Source of the DNA: Saccopteryx bilineata
Lineage: Eukaryota > Chordata > Mammalia > Chiroptera > Emballonuridae
Assembly: GCF_036850765.1 (NCBI RefSeq)
Contig: NC_089501.1
Span: 17,274,997 to 17,338,996 of the forward strand
Length of the DNA: 64,000 nt
Reading direction: 5' to 3'
The notes beneath the pieces are model-generated. The model was not told the origin of the DNA. It saw only the letters and a list, made by a program, of their open reading frames with translations, and did not search any database. Positions 21,767-32,958 of the stretch are shown piece by piece. The position numbers and the translations under genes were made by a program. Position 1 is the stretch's first letter. Each line of letters opens with the position of its first letter.

Positions 21767-23135
21767 AAGAAAGAACTAGTGAGCTTAGGGAACAGAACTG
21801 ATCATATGGAGAAAAGAATTAGTGGTACTGAAGATAGAATTTTAGAAATGATACAGATGGCAGAAGAGAGAGTCTTAAAAGTAAAAAAATAAAAGAATTC
21901 TACAAGACTTAACTGACTCCATCAGAAAGAGCAATGTAAGAATTATGGGTGTACCAAAAGGAGGAACAAACAAGGAAATAGAGGCCCTCTTCAAATAGAC
22001 AAGAATATCCCAAACTTATGGAAAAAGCAACATCCTCAAATATAAGAAATAAACAAACAAACAAACAAACAAAACACCTGATTATGCCAATCCAAAAAAG
22101 GCCATTTCCAAGACATGTTATATTAAAACTGTCAAAAAATAATGAGAAAGAAAGAATTATCAAGGCAGCAGAGAAGAAGACAGAAATCTGTAAAGGAAAG
22201 CCTTTTAGATTACTATCAGATTTTCAAGAACCAACCCTACAAGTTTGGAGAGAGTGAAATCAAATATTCAAACTACTGAAAAAAGAAACTACCAGACAAG
22301 ACTAATATATCCAGAAAAATTATTCTTTAGACACAAAGGAAAAATAAAGATTTTCTACAGCATACAAAAACCAAGGAAATTTACCACGAAAAAACCTCCA
22401 TTCCAGGAAATAATGAAGGGGGTAATTCTACCTGAAAAAAATATATATAAAGAGACAAAAAAGATACAAAATTTTGAGCAAGACATCTTTTGACAGACAA
22501 ATGCAGGACACTGCAACTTTTTCAGAATTGGATATTATACTTAAACATAATGATTAAAGGAGGTGAAAAGAGTAAAAATAAATACAATAGCCACTGTTTT
22601 TTAAATTTAAACTCACAGTATAGATAGAGATAATTTGTGACAACAAAACCGTAAAAAGAGAAAGAGCAAAGGTCTATATTTGAAAAGGGCATTGAAGATA
22701 ATGTGCATGCAGAAGAAAAAAGACTAATATATATGACTCTCTCTTGCATATAACTAAATGTAACCATGTAAAAAATACAACACTGAGACACATTACTTAA
22801 AAAAAAACCAAAAAAAAAACCCACAGGAAACAGAGAAAAAAATCAGAATATCACCTAACTAAAATAACAGACAAAAACAAAAAGGGAAAAAAAATGGAGA
22901 CACAGAACTATTCAGAAAAACAAATAGTAAAATAGTTATAAGAAATTCTCATACATCAACAATCAACCTAACTGTAAATGGACTGAACTCACCAATAAAA
23001 AGAGTAGCAGATTGTATCAGAAAACAAATTCCAACCATATGTTTTATTCAGGAGATACATCTGAGCTGTAACAACAAATATAGACTCAAAGTAAAAGTGT
23101 GGGAAATGATTTGCCAACCCAATGGCATCCAGAGA

Positions 23136-23322
23136 GCCTGACCTGTGGTGGCACAGTGGATAAAGCGTCAACCTGGAAACGCTGAGGTTGCCGGTTCAAA
23201 ACCCTGGGCTTGCCTGGTCAGGGCACATATGGGAGTTGATGCTTCCTGCTCCTCCCCACCTTCTCTCTCTCTCTCTCTCTCCTCTCTATAATGAATAAAT
23301 AAAATCTTAAAAAAAAAAAAAA
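23136..23322 (+). mobile_element. SINE family C (first of a tandem pair)
   Basis: Head GCCTGACCTGTGGTGGCACA, body with GGGCACATATGGGAGTTGAT, TC repeat, AATGAATAAATAAAATC and poly(A). It is followed directly by another family C head. Confidence 0.9.
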
Positions 23323-23503
23323 GCCTGACCTGTGGTGGCGCAGTGGATAAAGCGTCAACCTGGAAACACTGAGGTTGCCGATTCAAAACCCTGGCTTGCC
23401 TGGTCAAGGCACATATGGGAGTTGATGCTTCCTGCTCCTCCCCTTTCTCTCTCTCTCTCTCCCCCCCTAAAATGAATAAATAAATAAATAAATAAATAAG
23501 AAT
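23323..23503 (+). mobile_element. SINE family C (second of a tandem pair)
   Basis: Starts immediately after the poly(A) of the first copy. The outer flanks CATCCAGAGA (23126-23135) and CAACCAGAGA (23504-23513) look like one duplicated L1 target around both SINEs. No separate duplication is visible between them apart from A residues. Confidence 0.9.
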
Positions 23504-24350
23504 CAACCAGAGAAAAGAGGATGTAGCCATACTTATATCTGACAAAATAGATTTTAAGATAAAAAAGGTAAGAAGAGATAAAGGTAGACACTTAATGATA
23601 AGGATGAAAAAATATTCAGAACACAACACTTCTCAATATTATATAACCAACCAGGGAACACCAAAATATATGAAATAACCATGAACAGAATTAAAGGAAG
23701 AAACTAACAAAAACACAATTATACTAAGGGACTTAAATACCACATTGATAGCTATGGATAGATCATCGAAACAGAAAACCAATAAGGAAATGTTGACCCT
23801 AAATGGCACATTAAACCTAATGGACATAGTCAACATTTTCAGAACCTATCATTCCGTAACACCAGATTATGCATTCTTATCCAGTGCACATGGAACACTC
23901 TCAAAGACAGACCATATATTGAGACACAAGACTACTCTTAACAAATTTAAGAAAATTTAAATCATACCAGGGCTATCCTTCAACCACCATGTTCTAAAAT
24001 TGAAAATCAACTGCACAAAGAAAGTGGAAAAAAATACAAGGATGTAGAGAATAAACAACATGTTACTAAACCATGATTTTACTCATATGTGAAATATAAA
24101 ACAAATGAACATACCAGACAAACAAATAAAAACTCATAGAGGCAACAATATGGTGTTTACTAGAGGGAAAGTGGGGTGGAGGGGAGGTAGTAAAGAGTAA
24201 AGGGTGTCAAATATATGTGAAAAGATTTGACTTTAGGTGACAAATACACAATGCAAAATATAGACTATATATAATAGAATCATACATTTGAAACCTATAT
24301 AATTTTGATAATTCCTGTCACTCCATAAATGTGATTTAGAAAAGAACACA

Positions 24351-24724
24351 GGCCCTGGCCAGTTGATTCAGTGGTAGAGTGTCAGCCCAGTATGTGGAAG
24401 TCCCGGGTTTGATTCCCAGTCAAGGCACACAGAAGCACCCATCTGCTCCCCCTCTCACTTTTCTCTTTCTATCTCTCTCTCTCTCCCCTCCTGCAGCCAT
24501 GGTTCTTAGAGTGAGTTGGTCCCACACTGAGGATGGCTCCATGGCCTCTGCCTCAGGCACTAAAAAATGGCTCCAGCTGCAATGGAGCAAGAGCCCCAGA
24601 TGGGCAGAGCATCACCTCCTAGTGGGCTTGCCGGGTGGATGGGTGGATCCTGGTTGGGGAGCATGTGGGAGTCTGTCTCTGCCTCCATTCCTCTCACTAA
24701 CATAAAAAATATAATTTAAAAAAA
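24351..24724 (+). mobile_element. SINE family A, older copy
   Basis: Diverged head (CCCTGGCCAGTTGATTCAGT) and body. Flanks AAAGAACACA (24341-24350) and AAACAACACA (24725-24734) form a probable 10-bp target-site duplication with one mismatch. Confidence 0.85.
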
Positions 24725-24734
24725 AAACAACACA

Positions 24735-27700
24735 ACCTGAAAACAAAGAAACAAACAAAACAGGCTGCTTCCCATCCAGGCATTTTGAAATGTTCCCTCA
24801 AGCTCCCATGCAATTAGATGGTCAGTTTCCTGTCAATTCCACTACAAAATAACCTGAACATAGGTTCTGGTTTTCCTTTCAGGTGCCTACAATCTATTTA
24901 TCTCTTATTGAACTATTTATTTTTTCCTATTTTTGTATCACTGAATAATGCACCTTCTTTCTAATGCCATTCTCATAGGTATATATTGATAGCCTAGTTC
25001 ACATCAGGTGATAGTAATTGCAGTTGATGCTGCATAAATAGAGGCTTAGTTTTCTTCACCTCCTGATTTGACCCAATCAATGAGATCACCTTCAGCTCAA
25101 CCATATCAAGTTTACCACTTGTTGTGGTTCTGCTTCTACCCAGTCAACCTCGCTTGAACAACACACTGGCCCTTGTCCTTCTAAAAGAACCTTCTCTGCC
25201 TTGAGAGTTCTGCCACTCTTTCTCCCTCTTTACACTGGACTGGAACCCTGTGGTTCTCTTTTATGCTCAAACCATATGATCACTTTCTGTTCCCACTGTG
25301 AAATAGAATTTGGAATCTTTATTCCTCTCCCATGAACCAGAACTGGACCTGATTTTTGAACTATTTGTTTTACTCCCTCATCCATGTTGGTCATACGAGA
25401 AAAGTAGAACCCGTAAGTGGCATCAATCTGTACTTCAAAATAACACAATTCTTCCCTGTCCCACAACAGGACATAGATGAAAGCCCTTTTTACAAGTGCA
25501 TATTGAATGAACAAAAACAAAAATGAAACTAGTTTAGTCTAATGTGTGCACACATTAAATCTACCTTTCAGCTGATGATGGGAAATTTGTCAGCAGACAC
25601 AAGGATACAAGTAAAGCAAATAGTACTTTGTATGCCAATCAATTTGCTTAAAAGGATAGTAAGACATTCATCAACATGTCCCAAGATATATATAACTCTA
25701 TAATAACGAAGAAATTACTCTGATTCCCTAAGGTTGCTGCAGTCAGCCTCCTTTACAGCTTCAGGTGACCTAGTGGCATCCTGTTAAAAATGCCTTCAGA
25801 AAGCAATGACATTTACTTAGCCTTTGCATCAAAATGTAACAAGCTGGAATCCAATGCCTCCCTAGGTGGAAGAAACTATGGCTCTGTCTCAATCTCTCCG
25901 GAAGAATAATACAGCTCTCACAAAATCCATGGGAGTTAAATAAATGTTTGCTAAAAATAACACTGGTATTTGGAATTCATTATTAGAGACTTTCTTTAAT
26001 AGATTTCTCAAACTATTCCTGGGTTATTTCTTCCAACTACCCCTAATAAGCAAGAGAAAGTAGAAACTCAAATTCCCATGCTTAACCTGATTTCTAAACT
26101 GTCAGCATGTTTTGTGCTACGTATCTTTTCCAACTTTGAAGCTAAAAAGCTTCCCCCCCCAACAAAAAAGAACCCCACAAGAATGCCATGGTTTTTGTCA
26201 TTTTTAACACATCACTATTAAACACATTAACTTCTCTTGATTCTCAGGAGTGAGATCTCCATATATAACTCTGGAATAAACTACATATACTATAAACTGT
26301 TAGACAAATATAAGCTATCATCTTCATTATCATCATCATTCCTAACAATCTGTTTTCTCTCTGGAATCTCTCTGTGAGTCACTACTTCCTCTGCTGTGTA
26401 CAGTTACTGCCCTTCCAGAGACATATCGCCTTACACCTGAGTATCTCCCAGCCCTCTCTTGTTAAAAAATAAATAAAATAAGTAAAAACCTGCATTCACT
26501 AGTTTGAAACATTCTAATTCAATTCAATAGTCATTTATTAAGAACATTACCATGTGTAAACATTCACCATGAGGAAAGCAAAGACAAACAAGATAGAAGA
26601 GCAAAAATGTACACACAAATGATTCCAGTCCTAGGCAAGACAAATAGGTGACAGAGCAGAAATAAAAGTGCCATGAAAACTCAGAGAGGGTAAGGCTTAC
26701 TTTTGCTGAGTAAATTTGCAAAGCTTTAATTGAGATAGTAAAATCTGGAAGCAGCTTCAAAGGAAATGATAAATGTTTAAAGGAAGAGCTAGGTAGAGAG
26801 AGGTAAAGGAGGAGGAAATGTGAGCAGAGACATTTATGTAGAAGAGTACAGGTTGTGAACTGCAAACAGCGATTGAATGATTATGCCAAGAACGTTGAGA
26901 GTGTAAGAAGCAGTGTTTCCCATGTTCATCTCCACTGTAGATCTGTAGGTCACATAGCAACCTCAGGCCATCTAACATTCAGAAACCAGGTTATAAATAA
27001 TAGGGGAAGAATTTTATAAAAATGGAGAAAAATATAGGGTTCTTCTTTTATATCAGGTTAATAAGAAAAATGTTGGGGACAGTTGTTTTCCTTATAAGTT
27101 GGTTTTCTTGCTGCTCTTTAAGTTTAATCTAATAACCTATCTCTGCTTCTATGAGCCACTGCCAATTGTAGTATCTTAAAGCAAGAAGCAGGTCATGTTC
27201 TCTTCCAGCACTGCCATTTGCTTTTGTATTTTTCTGTTCCAATGCTGACACAGATTGTTCCCCCTGCCCAATCTCCTGTCGTTGTACATTTGTGCACACA
27301 AAAGTGTGGTGTAAAAAAAAACAACACAACAAGTTACTTCATTTTGTCCTGTGAATCTGGTTTTATGTTTCTCATGCTCTGATCTTTGTAATTTTTTTCA
27401 TTTGCTCATATCAAAACTCATGTTTTTTCTAGGCAAATGACAAAAATTCAAATACAGAACTCATTTTTAAAAATTAAATTGATGGCTCTTGAATGAGGAC
27501 AGGACAGGTGTAGAAAGGTGGAAATTTGGTACAGAAACAATAATGAATCCTATGCTTGGCTAAAAACTATTCTTTATCATCTTGTTGCTTCTTCAACTCT
27601 CCAATTTTCTCTTTGCATCTCAGGCTGTCCCTCACTAGCATCAGTTCATCATAGGTGCTACTGCTGGAGGGCTCTTGCTGAGCTGCTGAGCAACCTCTCG

Positions 27701-27980
27701 GTCCTTCCTTATCACAACTCTTGAAAAACCAAAGGTAAATGTAAAATATTTAGAAATTAAATTGATTTAATTTGCATGTTCAAAGAATTAAATTAATCTT
27801 ACTCTTCTAGTAAGTTCACCACTGGATTATATAAGAACTTTCTCTTGATATTTTATGTAATTGTTTCTTTTTATTTACATTCTATTTTTATATAATTTGA
27901 TATCAGTGTATGCTACAAAATCTTGTATTGTAGTTTGGTGAATATGATTTTTTTTATTTCTATAAAGGTATTGCTCTATA
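24735..27980. other. Unassigned, largely unique sequence
   Basis: About 3.2 kb with no recognised SINE, LTR or L1. A weak L2-like trace (CATTTATTAAGAACATTACCATGTG, near 26531) was not strong enough to call. Frames at 25230-25520, 26524-26865 and 27129-27332 have no recognisable domain and no flanking splice pattern that I could support. This is one of the longest low-repeat stretches of the window. Confidence 0.5.
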
Positions 27981-27984
27981 GTTC

Positions 27985-28205
27985 TTATCAGAGCTCTTAG
28001 GCATATAATGACTGCTCCAGAGCAAGAAGTCTGCAGTCAGATCGCACAAATTCAAATTCCTGCACATATGCTTACTGTGTAACATGGACCTCAGTTTCTT
28101 CACCTTAAAACGTGAGTAATAATAACACATCACGGGGTTGTTATGAACTGAGAATAATAATTAATACATAATAAATACTACATAGGTGCTACCTACTGTT
28201 ATTGG
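27985..28205 (+). repeat. MIR-type ancient SINE
   Basis: Sense MIR order: AGAAGTCTGCAGTCAGATCG, CTTACTGTGTAACATGGACC, TCAGTTTCTTCACCTTAAAA, GTAATAATAACACATCACGGGGTTG, and a closing AATAAATACTACATAGG. Confidence 0.75.
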
Positions 28206-28214
28206 GATTATTGC

Positions 28215-28990
28215 TATATTTTATGTGATATGATTTCATAAGGTCTATCCACATGGCTGTATCCAGCAGGACAATTATTTCTAACTGCTGCATCGTGTCT
28301 CACACGGTGTGTGCCCACTGTATTTCACTTCTCCACTCCCCCAGTGAAACTGCCTTGAACTCCCCACCTTCACAAACAATGCCCCTTGTATATTATCATG
28401 GACCTTTGTAAAAATATCTCGAGGTGTAGACCCAGGAGCAAGATTGCTAGATTATAGGTCATGTGTACATTCAGTTTGAGTAAATATATACTTTCAGGTT
28501 GATCTCAGATGAGCTGTCTCACCCAGATTACAGGCCTGCTAGTAATACAGAAGGGTTCATGCATCCTCACATTGCTAGAAAACTTGCGTTATCCATGGTC
28601 AATCTGATGGGTAGAAAGTGATGTCTTGATCTTACTTCAACTGTATTTCTGTGAATACTATGGAGACTGAAGATATCTTTACATGACTGGTAACTTTGGG
28701 GGTATTTCCTCTGCGAGTAGCCTATTTCTACCTTTGCCTATATTTCATTGTGGTTAAGTTCCTAGTGTGTTAAGTTCCAGTTTTAGATATTGTTGATACT
28801 TTTCTCATTCTTATATCTGTTAATTTCATTCATAATATCCATAATTAAAAATAAATCTGCACTTTTTAAGTAACCAAGTTCATCCACGTTTTTACATCAT
28901 GATTTTTGCTTTTGAGGTTTTTTTCTATGAAGTCTGTTCTCAACTTTAGATGACAAAAAATGTCTCCTATGTTAGAGTTTATTAAGTTTG
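28215..28990 (-). mobile_element. Degraded antisense LINE-1 3' region
   Basis: Antisense L1 hallmarks appear in order: a segment like ACCCAGGAGCAAGATTGCTAG (complement of the ORF2 C-terminal [12 protein letters not shown] codons), GGTAACTTTGGGGGTATTTCC, and a long TTTTAGATATTGTTGATAC / GTTTTTACATCATGATTTTTG series. Heavily mutated, no open frame. Confidence 0.5.
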
Positions 28991-29535
28991 TAGAATTAAT
29001 CTATTTGAAATCCAATGTTGTAATATTAGGTAGAAATACAGTTTTTCCAGAGAGCCAGTTTTTCCAACAGTATTTATTAAACAATATGTCCTTTCTTCAT
29101 TAATTTGGGTTGAAATAATTCCCATAAAACACTTTGCATGGCCAAATGCTAGCTGCTTGCTATATAAAGGTAATATAATGTTCAATTCTATGTGTTTCTT
29201 TCTGAGTGGATCACAGAGTTCTTTGAGTCAGGTCTGTGCCCAAAGCTTTCATGCTTAATCATCTCATCTCAAATTTATATGGGTATTTCTTTCATCAAGC
29301 TCACATGGGAGAATACACTCAAAGCAAATATTAATCTCACCTTCCCACTCCTCTCAGAGCCTGGTCTGCCTGTTTTAAGGACAGACTGAAATAGGACCTA
29401 GTTTGGCCACTGCTTTGGATTTCATTTTTGATAAGTGGCCTTTAGTGTTTCCTGTGCAAAGCATGCCAGAAGCCTGTTTTGAATTTCTACTCAACTAGCT
29501 ACTATTGCTTCTCTCCCTTCTACCTCTCTATCTCA
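28991..29535. other. Unassigned sequence
   Basis: About 0.5 kb without a recognised repeat; the frame at 29192-29389 has no known domain. Confidence 0.4.
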
Positions 29536-29539
29536 CAAG

Positions 29540-29846
29540 GATTGTATCTATTCAACAAATTTTGAGCACCTGCTAAGCATTAGGCAAAGTGCTAAGCATG
29601 AGTTAAACTGTGTCAATAGTATATAGTGAACAATACAGGTAAGGCTTCTGATTCAAAGGAGTTAACCATGGGGAAGAAATTCATTGAATGAACACTCAAA
29701 GAGATTTGTACATTCCAAACTGTAGTAAGTGCTGAGAAGGAAATCTATGAGGTGCATGTAAGAATATAATGGGTAGGTGAAGTCTTCACTAAAATTAGAG
29801 ATTAGGGGAAGCATTTTTGACATAGTGGAATTTAAATTGTGAGGTA
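29540..29846 (-). repeat. L2-like ancient LINE fragment
   Basis: TATTCAACAAATTTTGAGCACCTGCTAAGCATTAGGCAAAGTGCTAAGCATGAG is the antisense L2 3' end pattern, followed by AAACTGTAGTAAGTGCTGAGAAGG. The fragment may continue after SINE B (30182 to about 30290). Confidence 0.6.
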
Positions 29847-30181
29847 GGGCCTGACCGGGTGGTGGCGCAATGGGTAGAGTGTCGGACTGGGATGTGGAGG
29901 ACCCAGGTTCGAGACCCCGAGGTCGCCAGCTTGAGTGCGGGTTCATCTGGTTTGAGCACAGCTCACTAGCTTGAGCCCAAGGGCACTGGCTTGAGCAAGG
30001 GGTCACTTGGTCTGCTTTAGCCGCCTGGTTAAGGCACATATGAGAAAGCAATCAATGAACAGCTAAGGTGCCACAACGAAAAATTGATGCTTCTCATCTC
30101 TCTCCCTCCCTGTCTGTCTGTCTCTATCTATCCCTCTCTCTCTGACTCTATCTGTCTCTGTCAAAACAAATGAACAAAAAC
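29847..30181 (+). mobile_element. SINE family B (about 330 bp tRNA-derived form)
   Basis: Head CCTGACCGGGTGGTGGCGCA, B-box GGTTCGAGACC, the TGAGCAAGGGGTCACTTGG block, CAATCAATGAACAGCTAAGG, and a TCTG-rich end. Flanks TGTGAGGTA (29838-29846) and TGTAAGGTA (30182-30190) form a 9-bp duplication with one mismatch. Confidence 0.9.
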
Positions 30182-30290
30182 TGTAAGGTATGAAAATGGA
30201 AATGTAAGAATTTGCCAAAAGGAGCAAGGAGAGAGAAACCCAATCAGAAATGCTGCATGTGATGGCTCTGAAGGAGAAAAGAATTTGATG

Positions 30291-30936
30291 ATACCCGTGC
30301 CTGAGACCCCCAAAGTGGTCCAGGCTGGCTATCAGAAATGTTTTATATTGTGTTTTGGGGCAATGATGGCAGGTAATTGGAATCAGAACCAACTTAATAT
30401 TTTTAAAGTGGAATTCTCACCAAGACGTAGATTCCATAGTGTTTCTAGAGGTACTTGCAAATTAAATAAATTTTTAAAAAAAGATCTTTGATATTTTTAG
30501 ATGATCCCTATAATGAGAGTTCTAAATAAGAATGTAGAGAAGAAAAAGACAGTACTCCCACTTGGTATGTAAATAGAGACAAGAAAATCTCATACTCACC
30601 CTAAACAACAACAAAAGCCTATACAATCTTATCAAAACAATCTATATAATCTGATCTATATTTGAGCCTATCAGAGAACCACGGTGTTGAGGGGAAAGCC
30701 ACCAAAGTCTAAATTCCAGATTGATTCTAAAGAACTCACAGGTAGTCTTATCCAAATTCGTAAGAGCTTTACTAGGAAAAACTTACAAAAATAGGCACAG
30801 CAGCTGCTATGGCAGTGGCAGGTGGATAAAACCCACACCCTCCCAGAACGGAGTCCTTTTGTATAGGAAGTTAATAGCAAAACCATATGGTGGGTAGTCA
30901 TGTAGACCACCAGAAAGAACAATGCATTTCTACGTT
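30291..30936. other. Unassigned sequence
   Basis: No recognised repeat or gene between the L2/SINE B block and the next SINE A. Confidence 0.4.
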
Positions 30937-30952
30937 AAAAGATAACAACAGG

Positions 30953-31332
30953 GCCCTGGCCGGTTGGCTCAGTGGTAGAGCGTTGGCCTGGCGTGCAGGG
31001 GTCCCGGTTCGATTTCCAGCAAGGGGACACAGGAGAAGCGCCCATCTGCTTCTCCACCCTTCCCCCTCTCCTTCCTCTCTGTCTCTCTCTTCCCCTCCCA
31101 CAGCTGAGGCTCCATTGGAGCAAAGATGGCCCGGGCGCTGGGGATGGCTCCTTGGCCTCTGCCCCAGGTGCTAGAGTGGCTCTGGTTGCAACAGAGCGAC
31201 ACCCCGGAGGGGCAGAGCATCGCCCCCTGGTGGGCGTGCCGGGTGGATCCTGGTCAGGCGCATGCAGGAGTCTGTCTGACTGTCTCTCCCCGTTTCCAGC
31301 TTCGGAAAAATACAAAAAAAAGGAGAAAAAAC
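30953..31332 (+). mobile_element. SINE family A, young copy
   Basis: Clean head and body. Perfect 16-bp target-site duplication AAAAGATAACAACAGG at 30937-30952 and 31333-31348. Confidence 0.93.
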
Positions 31333-31348
31333 AAAAGATAACAACAGG

Positions 31349-32009
31349 CAGTTGTTCAATGCTATATGTTCATTAACCTCACTCCTGGGACAGAACATTT
31401 GTCTTAGGGAGGCAGCATTCCTGGCTTTGGGAGCAGTCAGCCCAACATGAGGTACAGAGTCACAGAGAGCACGGCATTGAGAGCACAGCACCTCCCAGAG
31501 GCCTCTGCTGGAGCCACACTGCATCTCTATAGTGAGTTTCTCTACACAAGGTTTCAAAGCAACCAGGTCTACAGAATTCCAAAATGTGACAAGCTCTACT
31601 AAAGATAATCGGGAACCACAAACTGTTTTGCTTTTTGAAGAGAATAGGAGGAAGAGGTGGCGACCATAAAAGTGAGTAGAAGGAAACAAAACTTTTAAAT
31701 AAGCTTAACAACGGTTTTTAACAAAGGCTTACTATAGGCTAGCATGAAAATTTAGAATCTCTGGAAGCCAAAGACACAAGGAGAGTCTGCCAACACCAGC
31801 AATTTAACATGACCCTCTACTAGTTGCTCACAAGAAAGACTGAGGTCAGTTCAGGAGACTGACCTCAAACACACTTCTGCTTTGTATCAGTTTAATATCC
31901 TGTGCATTTCCTGTCCTTCCCCCAGTGACAGATGGTTTCTGCTTAGGTTTAGTACAGGGTCAAGGATATGAATTTTCTACCCCTCTTTAGCACCTGAAGT
32001 CCTTTTCAA
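31349..32009. other. Unassigned sequence left of the NUMT, with a palindrome at 31841-31867
   Basis: No recognised repeat family. TGAGGTCAG (31841-31849) and CTGACCTCA (31858-31866) form a short palindrome. The enclosed 18-mer GAGGTCAGTTCAGGAGAC (31842-31859) recurs in inverted orientation at 34774-34791, beyond the right end of the mitochondrial insertion. Confidence 0.6.
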
Positions 32010-32355
32010 GAATTCCTACGTTTCAAGTTTCTGTAAAGGTGTAAGACCCATAGTAGCGGCCTCGTCCCACGTGGAGGTACGGGCAGATAAAGAATATGGA
32101 GGCGCCGTTGGCTTGGAGGTAGCGGAGGAGTCAGCTGTAATTTACATCTCGGCAGATATGTGTTACAGAGTTAAATGCTGTGGTGGTGTCAGAAGTATAG
32201 AGTATGGATAGACCTGTTAGAATTTGTACTGCTAGACAGATTCCTAAGATAGATCCAAAATTTCATCAGGAGGAGATACTTAAGGGTGCGGGGAGGTCGA
32301 TGAATGAGTCGTTGATGATTTTAAAGAGTGGGTGGGATTTGCGGATGTTGGTCAT
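32010..32355 (-). pseudogene. MT-CYB: NUMT: cytochrome b 5' part
   Basis: Read on the minus strand, this encodes the N-terminus of mitochondrial cytochrome b ([20 protein letters not shown], then a segment ending near the [15 protein letters not shown] region), about 115 residues. Cytochrome b is the haem-binding core of respiratory complex III. The 3' two thirds are absent because the nuclear insertion begins near 32010. The copy is close enough to a functional gene to be read by eye, yet it has several substitutions. Confidence 0.92.
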
Positions 32356-32356
32356 T

Positions 32357-32424
32357 ATTCTTATAATTGAAGTACAACGGTGATTTTTCATGTCATAGGT
32401 CATAGATAGAGGCCATGTAGGAAT
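32357..32424 (+). pseudogene. MT-TE: NUMT: mitochondrial tRNA-Glu copy
   Basis: Lies in the native position between cytb and ND6. The acceptor stem ATTCTTA (32357-32363) pairs with TAGGAAT (32418-32424) with one G-U pair. A TTTTTCAT segment provides the TTC anticodon for glutamate. In the nucleus it is not expected to be expressed as a mitochondrial tRNA. Confidence 0.88.
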
Positions 32425-32425
32425 T

Positions 32426-32958
32426 ATGATGCCATATATTGCGTTTATTTTAAGTATCATTTTTGTAGTTGGGTTCGTGGGGTTTTCTTCCAAACCCTTG
32501 CCAATTTATGGTGGGTTGGGGTTGATTGTGAGTGGTGGGTTGGGTTGTGGTATTGTAATTAGTTTTGATGGGCCTTTTTTAGGTCTTATGGTATTTTTTA
32601 TTTATTTAGGGTGAATGTTGGTAGTTTTTGGTTATACTACGGCTATGGCGACTGAGCAATATCCGGAGGTATGGGTGTCTAATAAGACGGTTCTGGGTTC
32701 TTTTATTGTAGGCTTGCTTATGGAGGCGGGGTTAATTATCAGTGTAATTGAGAGTGAGGGTGTTGAGTTGGAGGTAATTTTAAAGTTCAATGATATGGGG
32801 GATTGAGTAATTTATGATACAGGTGATACTGGATTTTTTAGTAAAGAGATAATGGGTGTTGCGGGATTGTATATTTATGGGACTTGATTGGTGTAGTTAC
32901 AGGGTGGTCCTTGCTTATTGGGGTTGCGGTGATTATGGAGATTACTCGTGGAAATTAA
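32426..32958 (+). pseudogene. MT-ND6: NUMT: NADH dehydrogenase subunit 6
   Basis: Hydrophobic protein starting [20 protein letters not shown], with conserved [22 protein letters not shown] and EQYPEVW blocks; TGA codons at 32612 and 32804 read as Trp in the mitochondrial code. ND6 is a membrane subunit of complex I. One net frameshift (start-to-stop distance is not a multiple of three) lies near 32893, where GGACTTGATTGGTGTAGTTA breaks the frame. It resumes as an EITRGN-type C-terminus and a stop at 32956-32958. Confidence 0.92.

Larger units (their letters stand above)
20640..24345 (+). mobile_element. Old LINE-1 with ORF1, part of ORF2 endonuclease region and 3'UTR, internally deleted
   Basis: ORF1 starts at about 20810 (MPRQRKNPSN-like) with a DREFKITVL block. 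It continues after the inserted SINE A and mini-L1 to about 22500. ORF2 begins near 22955 (a block like [13 protein letters not shown]) and runs through endonuclease motifs to about 24060 (SSAHGTLSKTDHIL). It then jumps directly to an L1 3'UTR (GATTTTACTCATATGTGAAAT) ending near 24345, so the whole reverse-transcriptase region is absent. Many stops and frameshifts. It hosts SINE A (21061), L1 3' fragment (21553) and two SINE C copies (23136, 23323). Confidence 0.8.

Noticed and set aside
26524..26978. Minus-strand frames of 113 and 73 aa in unique DNA
   Set aside because: Leu/Phe/Ser-rich composition typical of random AT/CT-rich frames; no motif and no convincing splice pattern.
32357..32424. 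Functional tRNA-Glu gene
   Set aside because: It lies inside a NUMT in mitochondrial gene order, so it is a nuclear copy.
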